DNA of 6,439 nucleotides from Holophagales bacterium (GTDB lineage: Bacteria; Acidobacteriota; Holophagae; Holophagales; Holophagaceae): the NCBI GenBank assembly GCA_031283145.1, contig JAITCJ010000161.1:1-6439 (forward strand), read 5' to 3'. Every line of letters starts with the position of its first letter. Positions within the stretch are counted from its first letter, which is position 1. Below the pieces are notes generated by a model that made no database searches, was not told the DNA's origin, and saw only the letters and a program-made list of their open reading frames with translations. The position numbers were made by a program, and so were the translations under genes. Of this stretch, positions 1 to 5,762 are shown in pieces.

Positions 1-276
1 TGGTTATGGACTGAAGAATATATTTGGCACAAGAAAAATTGTTATCCGGGAAAATGGCCGAATCGCTTCAGAGACGCCTGGGAGCGATGCCTGCATTTCA
101 CAAAACAGCGCAAATTTAAAATGAATCAGGATAACGTCATGGTACCAATGGGGGCGTGGGCGGCAAGTCGCCTTAAATCATTAAGGGAAAATGACGTTAT
201 ACGCTTTGATTCGCAGGTGGGCAGCGGTTTTGGGAAAAACATCGCTAACTGGTCAAATATAGTGAAACAACTTTAA
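1..276 (+). pseudogene. 3'-truncated DNA methyltransferase fragment (N4-cytosine/N6-adenine type), 5' end outside window
   Basis: The frame is open from the first base and stops at 274-276, giving 91 residues with no start in the window. Residues 7-13 (YIWHKKN), 15-30 (a YPGKWPNRFRDAW-type block) and 41-50 (NQDNVMVPMG), followed by a GSGFGKN stretch at 74-80, match what I remember of PF01555-type site-specific DNA methyltransferases, in the segment between the catalytic (S/D/N)PPY motif and the C-terminal AdoMet motif. In that family the chain should continue after the NW at 83-84 with a YPTNV-like segment and then a DPFxGSGTT motif. Here it ends seven residues later (SNIVKQL), and no such motif follows in any + frame before 572. 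I infer a 3'-truncated, probably inactive gene, perhaps left over from a restriction-modification system or prophage. The family call rests on recall of conserved blocks, not on a search. The upstream catalytic part cannot be seen. Confidence 0.62.
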
Positions 277-324
277 AACGGTACGTTGCCCTGTGCCTTT
301 CGTCTGCGTTACCGTTACGCTTTT
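277..324 (+). terminator. Possible weak intrinsic terminator after the methyltransferase fragment
   Basis: AACGGTA (277-283) pairs with TACCGTT (310-316). The stem can be lengthened by CG/CG (284-285 with 307-308) if T309 is bulged out. The loop is long (about 21 bases), and the following T run is only four bases (321-324) and is offset from the stem by four bases. These are poor terminator features, so this is only a candidate. Confidence 0.15.
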
Positions 325-369
325 AATGGAGACAAATCGCCGTTGGCGGCTCACGTAACGAAGGCGCAG
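291..369. repeat. Imperfect inverted repeat with internal CGTTAC copies
   Basis: The left arm CTGTGCCTTTCG (291-302) is nearly the reverse complement of CGAAGGCGCAG (359-369), with one mismatch and one extra T. Inside the arms are the tandem hexamers CGTTAC at 307-312 and 313-318. CGTTACG (313-319) is exactly complementary to CGTAACG (354-360). A smaller hairpin CGCC-GTTG-GCGG lies at 338-349. Several alternative folds are possible. The structure could be a terminator-like fold between convergent genes, the remains of a small palindromic element, or chance. Confidence 0.35.
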
Positions 370-618
370 CCTTGAAACGAAGTGCCTCCCACTTGAATGA
401 ACAGGATGATTTTAAAACGATGAAACGATCATTATCGCAAGGTATTGCCTTTATTACCCCGGTTCCGACAACCGTATATTCACCTAAAAATGCCATTTAT
501 CATCTTTCCATTTCGCAAAAGTCCATCGCCGGACTTCCAAACCGGTCTCATTTGCTTCCCTCCATCCACTAGCTAGGGAATATAACGTGTCTTTATGCCA
601 AAATGAGTTTGAAACAAA
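323..618 (-). pseudogene. Possible decayed reading frame of unknown family, split by a frameshift
   Basis: On the minus strand one frame runs from about 618 to a TAG at 484-486 and ends in a Trp/Lys-rich tail (RRWTFAKWKDDKWHF). A second frame opens with ATG at 494-496 and runs to a TAA at 323-325 (57 codons), starting MAFLGEYTVVGTGVIKAIP. The two meet at a run of five Ts (minus strand, plus coordinates 486-490). One extra T there would remove the TAG and read straight from KWHF into LGEYTVVGTG, giving roughly 95-100 codons in total. Both halves have protein-like composition, but the first overlaps the 3' end of murG in another frame and has no start codon of its own. I recognise no family. 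It may be the remains of a gene disrupted at this junction, or chance open frames. Confidence 0.2.
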
Positions 619-1673
619 TCATCAAGACATTCCTCGACAGAAGGGTTCGGCTCCGGTTTTGAGAGGGATTCCCGCACTTGTCTGTCCGCCATAAGTTTTG
701 AGAGGACGTTAAATAATTCAGCTTTAAAGTCCTGGCTCTGCTCTACTATTGCCCCTCTGCCCTCTTTCACGAATGCCAGCGCGTTTTGTTTTTGATGGCC
801 GCTCGCGCTGTTTGGGAGTGGAACTAGGACTGCCGGTCTTCCCGCAACCTTCAGTTCAGAGCAGGTGCTGGCGCCGGCCCTGCTCAAAACAAGGCTGGCG
901 TTTTCAATTACTGTATCCATGTTTTCTATAAACGGCGTCACTGTATGCCTTGAATGGCGCGGCAAATCACTCAGACGCCGCATTTCAAGGCTGCCTGTCT
1001 GGTGAAGAATCTCCCAGTCAGGATGCTTTTCCAGCAAGGACTCTCCAATGGAAAAAAGGGCGTTGTTAATAGCCCTGGCTCCGCCGCTGCCTCCCAGGGC
1101 TAAAAGCGTGAAAGGCCAGCTCAAGTCCGAGCATGGTTTGAAAGTCCTCAAAAATGACTTGCGGACAGGGGTTCCAACATAGCGGCATTTGGCTTTTGGC
1201 AAACGTGTTTTAGCGGCTTCCATTCCAAGCCAGACGCGTTCTGCTCTTTTAGCGGCTAATTTCACCACTAATCCGGGTTCCGCGTTGGATTCATGGATGA
1301 AATAAGGTATTTTCAAAGACTTTGCCGCTAAAAGCGCCGGCGCGGATCCGTATCCACCGGTACCTATTACTGCCCACGGCCTCTGCTTATTCCAAATTCT
1401 TTTCAGGTATCTGAGCGCGGCGTACATGAGCCATATAGAGCGCATCGCGTTCATGGGCGATTTTCCATGAAATCCTTCGACATCCATCAGTAAATGCGGC
1501 CAGGCGCTGTCTGGCAGTTGGCGGCCCTCTATTCCCTTTCTGGCTCCCACAAAAATTATGGGGTGTTCCGGTATTCTGTTTTTGGCCGCTTCGGCCAAAG
1601 CCACGGCTGGGTAATAGTGTCCCCCAGTGCCGCCTCCGGTAATTACCAACGCGTTTTTAAAATTCAATTCCAT
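573..1673 (-). CDS. murG: UDP-N-acetylglucosamine:undecaprenyl-PP-MurNAc-pentapeptide N-acetylglucosaminyltransferase MurG
   Basis: MurG is the membrane-associated GT28 enzyme that adds GlcNAc to lipid I, making lipid II for peptidoglycan at the cytoplasmic face. The 366-residue product is close to the usual 350-370. Family marks in order are the glycine-rich loop GGGTGGHYYP (13-22, with the conserved His19), GTGGYGSAP (104-112), HESNAEPG (127-134), GTPVRKSF (167-174), the second loop GGSGGA (194-199), HQTG (224-227), SRAGASTCSEL (264-274, with Glu273 in the place of the UDP-GlcNAc-binding Glu) and HQKQNA (293-298). HESNAEPG replaces the more common HEQNxxPG, and the Asn usually found just downstream is absent (LVVKLAA). 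ATG at 1671-1673 lies 25 bases after the nadB stop with only a weak AGG upstream, so translation may depend on nadB. It is the last gene of the tolQ-nadB-murG unit and is not next to murC, ftsW or murD in this window. Confidence 0.96.
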   Translation of the reverse strand: MELNFKNALVITGGGTGGHYYPAVALAEAAKNRIPEHPIIFVGARKGIEGRQLPDSAWPHLLMDVEGFHGKSPMNAMRSIWLMYAALRYLKRIWNKQRPWAVIGTGGYGSAPALLAAKSLKIPYFIHESNAEPGLVVKLAAKRAERVWLGMEAAKTRLPKAKCRYVGTPVRKSFLRTFKPCSDLSWPFTLLALGGSGGARAINNALFSIGESLLEKHPDWEILHQTGSLEMRRLSDLPRHSRHTVTPFIENMDTVIENASLVLSRAGASTCSELKVAGRPAVLVPLPNSASGHQKQNALAFVKEGRGAIVEQSQDFKAELFNVLSKLMADRQVRESLSKPEPNPSVEECLDDLFQTHFGIKTRYIP

Positions 1674-1698
1674 GTCGTCAACCTACAATAATGCGCGA

Positions 1699-3264
1699 TT
1701 AGTCCAGGCGAAAATGACAGCCGCAGCTTCGTGAATTTTGCAGAGCCGCTTTCAATATCAGCCGAGCGCAAATAATTCCGTTGCGCAATTCAAGTAATGG
1801 CCTGGATACCGGAGCGCTTTTGTAAAACGCTTCAATTCGGTGGTAGAGATAACCAATATCGCTCCTGCCCCTCTGCAAACGGTCTTTTGTCCTAAGAATA
1901 CCGGCATAATTCCACATGGTGGATCGGATACTGTTCCAGTCCTGTTCAATCAGCAGCGGATCAGGCGTTACCGGATTAACAACCGGCTGCCATGGCCGCA
2001 GGGCTGAAGTATCCGACATTGAAACGTGTTTACAATCTTCCACGGCCGCTTGCGCTGAACGGTAGCCCCACAACAGACACTCCAGCAGACTTGAACTGGC
2101 TAAACGGTTTGCGCCATGAAGACCGGTACAGGCGACTTCGCCAACGGCGAATAAACCATCCAGGCTCGTGCGTCCATCTAAATCCACATATACGCCGCCG
2201 CAAAAATAGTGCGCCGCGGGGACAACCGGCACTGGCTCGCGCAGGGGGTCAATACCCTCCGCGTTACACGCACGAAATACGGTTGGGAAACGCTTCCCCA
2301 AATCCATTTTGGCTGTCAGGGGAGATAAATCCAAATAGACGCAGGATTTGCCAGAATGCGCCATCTCTTCAAACATAGCGCGGCAGACTCTGTCCCTTGG
2401 GGCAAGCTCCATTTCCGCAGGTTCAAATTTGGCCATAAAGCGGCAGCCGTCAGAGTTGAGCAGATAAGCGCCTTCGCCGCGCAGAGCCTCGGTTAGCAGT
2501 TTTCTTTGCCGCCCGGGTATGAAAAGCGACGTTGGGTGGAATTGCATGTACTCGCAGTTGACAATGCGCGCGCTGGCTCTGTAGGCCGCAGCCAGGCCAT
2601 CTCCTGTCGCTCCGCCAGGATTGGTCGTGTGCATGTATATGTACCCAAGGCCCCCCGTCGCCAGTACAGTTCGCTTGGCTATGGCCGCAACTACTTCGCC
2701 CGAATAATGAAGCAAATATGCCCCTTTGACCTGGATGGGGCCATAGGTGGCCAATGGGTCTGTGGAGTGATGGGGAACTGTGATCAGGTCAACCAAGCAA
2801 GCCGCTGTCAGTATCTGGATATTAGGGTGATTTGCCACTTTATTGGAGAGAGCCGTCTGAATAGCTTCTCCGGTCGCGTCCTTTACATGATAAATACGCC
2901 GCGCGTGGTGAGCCGCTTCCGCAGTGGTTTCCGGCTCACCTGTGACAGCGTTTAAATCAAATGGCACTCCAAGGCGCTTCCATAGAAAATCGCGGCACAG
3001 ACGCGGCCCTTCGGTGGCCAGCAGATCAACCGCCTCTTTGCGGCAAAGCCCCGCGCCGGCAGTTTCAATGTCTTTGGCAAGCAGTTCGGGGCTGTCGGTG
3101 GAATCAGCCAACCCGATAATCCCGCCTTGCGCGTACGCTGTGTTGCTGTCTCCAAGTCTGTCTTTGGCAATCAGGAGGACGCTCGCGCCCAGTTCCGCAG
3201 CCCTCAGAGCCGCCGCGCATCCGGCGATTCCAGCGCCAATTACCAATACATCGCAATGAATCAC
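1699..3264 (-). CDS. nadB: L-aspartate oxidase (quinolinate synthase subunit B)
   Basis: NadB is a soluble flavoprotein that oxidises L-aspartate to iminoaspartate, which quinolinate synthase NadA converts to quinolinate in de novo NAD synthesis. The product has 521 residues, normal for the family. It starts with the FAD dinucleotide loop DVLVIGAGIAG (5-15), then AYAQGGI (43-49), EAAHHARRI (116-124, Glu116 aligning with E. coli Glu121), ATGGLG (202-207), TTNPGGATGDG (213-223), QFHPT (241-245), RGEGA (262-266), LAPRD (287-291, Arg290), HYFCGGV (352-358) and HGANRLASSSLLE (383-395, Arg387). The C-terminal helical domain ends in SRSCGCHFRLD. All catalytic and substrate-binding positions I can align are present, and these separate it from succinate dehydrogenase/fumarate reductase flavoproteins. 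The start is GTG at 3262-3264, since the loop begins within ten residues and an in-frame TAA lies 15 bases upstream. There is no good Shine-Dalgarno. The gene begins 32 bases after tolQ. nadA and nadC are not in the window. Confidence 0.96.
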   Translation of the reverse strand: MIHCDVLVIGAGIAGCAAALRAAELGASVLLIAKDRLGDSNTAYAQGGIIGLADSTDSPELLAKDIETAGAGLCRKEAVDLLATEGPRLCRDFLWKRLGVPFDLNAVTGEPETTAEAAHHARRIYHVKDATGEAIQTALSNKVANHPNIQILTAACLVDLITVPHHSTDPLATYGPIQVKGAYLLHYSGEVVAAIAKRTVLATGGLGYIYMHTTNPGGATGDGLAAAYRASARIVNCEYMQFHPTSLFIPGRQRKLLTEALRGEGAYLLNSDGCRFMAKFEPAEMELAPRDRVCRAMFEEMAHSGKSCVYLDLSPLTAKMDLGKRFPTVFRACNAEGIDPLREPVPVVPAAHYFCGGVYVDLDGRTSLDGLFAVGEVACTGLHGANRLASSSLLECLLWGYRSAQAAVEDCKHVSMSDTSALRPWQPVVNPVTPDPLLIEQDWNSIRSTMWNYAGILRTKDRLQRGRSDIGYLYHRIEAFYKSAPVSRPLLELRNGIICARLILKAALQNSRSCGCHFRLD

Positions 3265-3296
3265 ACAGGCACCCGTAATTTAATTCTACAGAACAA

Positions 3297-3992
3297 TCAT
3301 TTGCTCTCGGTGAAATTACGCTCGCTCAAGCTGACAAATTCCAACGAATAATCATCCAGAGACGTCTGCCATTGTTTTAGCTGGCTTTGAAAAAAATTAT
3401 AGGCCATCAGGGCGGGAACAGCGGCAACCAAACCCAGCGCGGTAGCCACGAGCGCCTCGGCTATGGGAACGGCCACTGTTACAAGATTGGCGTTGCCCAT
3501 AGCGCCAATTCGCTGGAACGCCTCAATAATACCCCAAACTGTTCCGAACAGCCCGATAAAGGGGCTTACGGCGGCAACAGTAGCTAAAACACCCATATGC
3601 TTTTCCATTCGTCCCATTTCCACGACAGAAGCCCTTTGAAGCGACCGCTCCACAGCTTCCATATTGCGGATATGGGATTTAGAGCCGGGAGGAGAAAGAC
3701 GGAGTTGATACGTTACTTCCGAATAACCGGCTAAGAAAAGACCCTGTAGCGGACTTAAATTGTACTTGGCTCCATTCTGCTTAAATTCGCGCCAATCGGT
3801 AGCTTTGCGGAAAGCGACCCTGAATTTTTCCGAAGCTCTGCGGCTCCGCCGGAACAGAAAAACCTTTTGTAAAATAACCACCCAACTGAAAATCGAAAAA
3901 AACAAAAGTATTACCAGCACCACCTTAGCGACTGAGCCGCCATTGATAACGACATCTTTCAGGTTCAAACCTTGCAACAAACCAAAATACAT
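3297..3992 (-). CDS. tolQ: TolQ/ExbB/MotA-family inner-membrane proton channel protein, TolQ-like
   Basis: This family couples the proton-motive force to the outer membrane. TolQ pairs with TolR and drives TolA/Pal during envelope constriction, whereas ExbB serves TonB. The 231-residue product has the expected topology: a hydrophobic segment at about 21-42, a long cytoplasmic loop, and two further membrane segments at about 134-156 and 172-196. The conserved core reads SPFIGLFGTVWGIIEAF (143-159) and IAEALVATALGLVAAVPALMAYN (177-199). Thr151 and Thr184 align with the channel threonines of E. coli TolQ (145 and 178). The usual APG before IAEAL is AVP here. Length and the FGTVWGI block favour TolQ over ExbB or MotA, but the split rests partly on partners, and tolR is absent downstream. 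ATG at 3990-3992 has a strong GGGAGG site (4000-4005) seven bases upstream. It is the first gene of the minus-strand operon. Confidence 0.85.
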   Translation of the reverse strand: MYFGLLQGLNLKDVVINGGSVAKVVLVILLFFSIFSWVVILQKVFLFRRSRRASEKFRVAFRKATDWREFKQNGAKYNLSPLQGLFLAGYSEVTYQLRLSPPGSKSHIRNMEAVERSLQRASVVEMGRMEKHMGVLATVAAVSPFIGLFGTVWGIIEAFQRIGAMGNANLVTVAVPIAEALVATALGLVAAVPALMAYNFFQSQLKQWQTSLDDYSLEFVSLSERNFTESK

Positions 3993-4041
3993 TCCAAATC
4001 CTCCCGTGTCAGCAAGTCAATCAATGCTTGCATCTCATTAA

Positions 4042-4069
4042 ACTATAGGATAAACTCAGCATTGCGCAA
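4042..4069 (-). promoter_or_regulatory. Candidate sigma-70-type promoter for tolQ-nadB-murG
   Basis: Read on the minus strand, TTGCGC (4064-4069) and TATAGT (4042-4047) are separated by 16 bases and lie about 50 bases ahead of the tolQ ATG. TATAGT matches the -10 consensus at five of six positions and TTGCGC matches the -35 at three. No other pair between the divergent genes fits better in this direction. The match is by eye only. Confidence 0.35.
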
Positions 4070-4070
4070 T
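4061..4070. promoter_or_regulatory. Perfect 10-base palindrome ATTGCGCAAT in the divergent promoter region
   Basis: ATTGC/GCAAT is perfectly self-complementary and sits between tolQ and ugd, overlapping the candidate -35 of tolQ. A symmetric site here could be an operator acting on one or both directions. It is a single short palindrome with no second copy nearby, so it may be chance. Confidence 0.25.
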
Positions 4071-4105
4071 TTACCAGACACGCTGGCCAAGTTGTGATGT
4101 GATTG

Positions 4106-4111
4106 TGGGAG
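4106..4111 (+). promoter_or_regulatory. Ribosome binding site that fixes the ugd start
   Basis: TGGGAG lies six bases ahead of ATG at 4118-4120. A longer frame could begin at TTG 4103, but that start would sit before and across this site and add five residues (LWESY, the first read as Met) ahead of the Rossmann strand. The ATG is therefore the better start. Confidence 0.7.
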
Positions 4112-4117
4112 TCTTAC

Positions 4118-5494
4118 ATGCAGGTTCTGGTAATCGGCTCTGGATATGTTGGCTTGGTGGCGGCCGCGGGATTTGCCGATGCCGGTCATCAGGTTATCGG
4201 CGTTGATGTTGATTCAACCAAAATTGAGATGCTCAACAAGGGCAAAAGCCCAATCTATGAACCCGGACTCGAAGAGCTTTTAACTAAGCATTTGACGGCA
4301 GGTTCCATCAAATTTACTACAGACGTACGTGATGGCATAGCCGTTGCCGACGCCGCGTTTATTTGCGTTGGAACACCCCAAAGCGAAGATGGCAGCGCGG
4401 ATCTTCAGTACGTCCTGGCCTGCGCCGGTGAAATTGGCGCCGCTATGACGGAATTGAGACCGGAAAGTATACGTCCGTTAATAGTTATTGACAAAAGCAC
4501 TGTTCCGGTTGGGACCGCAACCAAGGTTTCGGCTGCAATCAGGTCTAAAACCGACAGAGCCTTTGAGGTTGTCTCAAACCCGGAGTTTCTTAGAGAAGGC
4601 ACGGCGATAGAAGATTTTTTATACCCTGACAGGGTTGTTATTGGCTGTAACACCGATTTTGCCGAAAGCGTCATGCAAACCCTATACAATCCTCACCTGC
4701 AAGCGGCTAAACAAAAGAATCCCAACAGCGGGCGCTGGTTCAGGATGGACCCGCAGAGCGCCGAATTGACCAAATATGCCGCAAACGCAATGCTGGCGAT
4801 AAGAATCAGCTTCATAAATGAAATGGCCAATTTATGCGAAGCTGTCGGCGCGGACATTGACTGCGTAAAAAATGGCATTGGCGCGGATCACCGCATTGGT
4901 CCATATTTTCTGAATCCTGGTCCAGGTTTTGGAGGCAGTTGTTTCCCAAAAGACCTTCAGGCTCTGCTCAAAACAGGGCGTGAAAATGGACTGCCGCTCA
5001 TGTCGCTGAACGCCACGGTCGAGGCAAATCGCCACCAAAAACAGGCGCTGTACCGCAAAGTCTGTCATCACTACAAAATCCGACCCAGCGATCCATACCC
5101 GCTTTCTCAAAAACGCATGGCCGTCTGGGGGTTGGCTTTCAAGGCTCATACAGACGATATAAGGGAGAGTACGGCTCTGGAATTGATAAAGAATCTATTG
5201 TGCATGGGCGCTGAAGTGGCTGTGCATGACTATGAAGCCATGCCAAACATTGAATGTATTTTTAAAAATAGTATTCAATACGCCAAAACGCCAATCGAAG
5301 CCTGTCAAAACGCCGATGCCGTTTTGATATGCACCGAGTGGCCTCAGTACAGTAAAATGGATTTGGACAAAGTTGCTTCAGCCATGAAATCCCGCACAAT
5401 GTTTGACGGACGCAATCTCTTTAACCCGTATGACATGAAAGCGAAAGGCTGGACGTATCACAGTATTGGCAGACGATCCGATTATTATTCTTGA
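4118..5494 (+). CDS. ugd: UDP-glucose 6-dehydrogenase
   Basis: Ugd oxidises UDP-glucose to UDP-glucuronate with two NAD+, supplying precursors for capsule, exopolysaccharide or modified lipid A. From the ATG the product has 458 residues, typical of bacterial Ugd. It opens with the NAD-binding Rossmann loop VIGSGYVG (5-12) ending in GVDVD (28-32), then FICVGTP (81-87), KSTVPVG (126-132) and NPEFLREG (154-161). The central domain has ELTKYAANA (216-224) and GFGGSCFPKD (270-279), with catalytic Cys275 and the expected Lys219, Asn223 and Asp279. The C-terminal UDP-binding domain has WGLAFKAHTDDIRES (337-351), CTEWPQY (405-411) and FDGRN (429-433). All expected active-site residues are present. 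The cysteine motif and domain order favour UDP-glucose as substrate, but related UDP-HexNAc or GDP-mannose dehydrogenases share this fold. No glycosyltransferase or polysaccharide gene is nearby. tatA follows after 24 bases, so co-transcription is likely. Confidence 0.95.
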   Translation: MQVLVIGSGYVGLVAAAGFADAGHQVIGVDVDSTKIEMLNKGKSPIYEPGLEELLTKHLTAGSIKFTTDVRDGIAVADAAFICVGTPQSEDGSADLQYVLACAGEIGAAMTELRPESIRPLIVIDKSTVPVGTATKVSAAIRSKTDRAFEVVSNPEFLREGTAIEDFLYPDRVVIGCNTDFAESVMQTLYNPHLQAAKQKNPNSGRWFRMDPQSAELTKYAANAMLAIRISFINEMANLCEAVGADIDCVKNGIGADHRIGPYFLNPGPGFGGSCFPKDLQALLKTGRENGLPLMSLNATVEANRHQKQALYRKVCHHYKIRPSDPYPLSQKRMAVWGLAFKAHTDDIRESTALELIKNLLCMGAEVAVHDYEAMPNIECIFKNSIQYAKTPIEACQNADAVLICTEWPQYSKMDLDKVASAMKSRTMFDGRNLFNPYDMKAKGWTYHSIGRRSDYYS

Positions 5495-5518
5495 AATTTA
5501 ACCCGAAAAGGAGTTCTC

Positions 5519-5704
5519 ATGGGAAATCTGGGCTTTACCGAAATACTTTTGATCGGCGTCGCGCTACTCATTTTCTTTGGCCCCAGCCGATTGCCTGAAC
5601 TGGGTAAATCCCTGGGCAAAGGAATACACGAATTTAAAAGAGCCACGCGCGAACTAACTGATTCAGTCAAAGAATCCGTTGATTCAATGGAGGATAAAAA
5701 GTAA
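5519..5704 (+). CDS. tatA: Sec-independent twin-arginine translocase subunit TatA
   Basis: TatA oligomerises in the inner membrane to form the passage for folded proteins with twin-arginine signals. The 61-residue product has the family's layout: a short N-terminal transmembrane helix (about 5-20), the hinge Phe20-Gly21-Pro22, an amphipathic helix with LPELGKSLGKGIHEFK (25-40), and a short charged tail (DSMEDKK). The LPELGKSLGKGI block and short length favour TatA/TatE over TatB, which is normally longer. ATG at 5519-5521 has a clear AAGGAG site (5508-5513) five bases upstream. It sits 24 bases after ugd and 58 bases before tatC. With no tatB between, this one protein may serve both TatA and TatB roles, as in minimal Tat systems, though a tatB elsewhere in the genome cannot be excluded. 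Confidence 0.93.
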   Translation: MGNLGFTEILLIGVALLIFFGPSRLPELGKSLGKGIHEFKRATRELTDSVKESVDSMEDKK

Positions 5705-5762
5705 AAGCATATAAAAATACGCGCTCGGCGGGGTGATGTACTAATTTTTGGGTTAATGAGTT

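Larger units (their letters stand above)
277..572. other. Non-coding, repeat-containing junction between methyltransferase fragment and murG
   Basis: This 296-base stretch separates two convergent genes and has no gene I would call with confidence. A 66-codon + frame (372-572, TTG start) and a 57-codon minus frame (323-496, ATG start) overlap each other, and neither resembles a known family. The left part (277-369) is dense in short repeats: AACGGTA at 277-283 against TACCGTT at 310-316, two tandem CGTTAC copies at 307-318, and CGTAACG at 354-360. The right part holds a strong Shine-Dalgarno-like GGAGGGA on the minus strand (about 557-563) ahead of an ATG (549-551) that opens only a 23-codon frame. 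Taken together it looks like a scar of insertion, deletion and decay rather than a working locus. Confidence 0.5.

Noticed and set aside
372..572. 66-codon + strand frame with a TTG start just before the murG 3' end
   Set aside because: It has no Shine-Dalgarno, a rare start and no recognisable motif. It overlaps the minus-strand frames of the possible gene remnant, and its stop merely abuts the murG stop.
569..576. CTAGCTAG palindrome at the murG stop
   Set aside because: It is an eight-base palindrome formed by two facing stop codons, with no T tract or longer stem, so it is not a terminator.
1992..2955. Long + strand frames opposite nadB (1992-2378 and 2506-2955)
   Set aside because: These are shadow frames of nadB. 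The nadB frame carries every family motif, while the antisense products show none.
4028..4056. Candidate + strand promoter for ugd (TTGCAT, 17 bases, TAAACT)
   Set aside because: Only three and four of six consensus positions match, so it is too weak to annotate, although a ugd promoter must lie somewhere in this region or upstream.
4103..4117. Longer ugd start at TTG 4103
   Set aside because: It would place the start ahead of and across the TGGGAG ribosome site. The ATG at 4118 is correctly spaced and begins at the Rossmann strand as in homologues.
5705..5762. Possible terminator or attenuator between tatA and tatC
   Set aside because: I see no stable GC-rich stem. The ATTTTTGGG run is not preceded by a hairpin, and tatA and tatC are expected to be co-transcribed.
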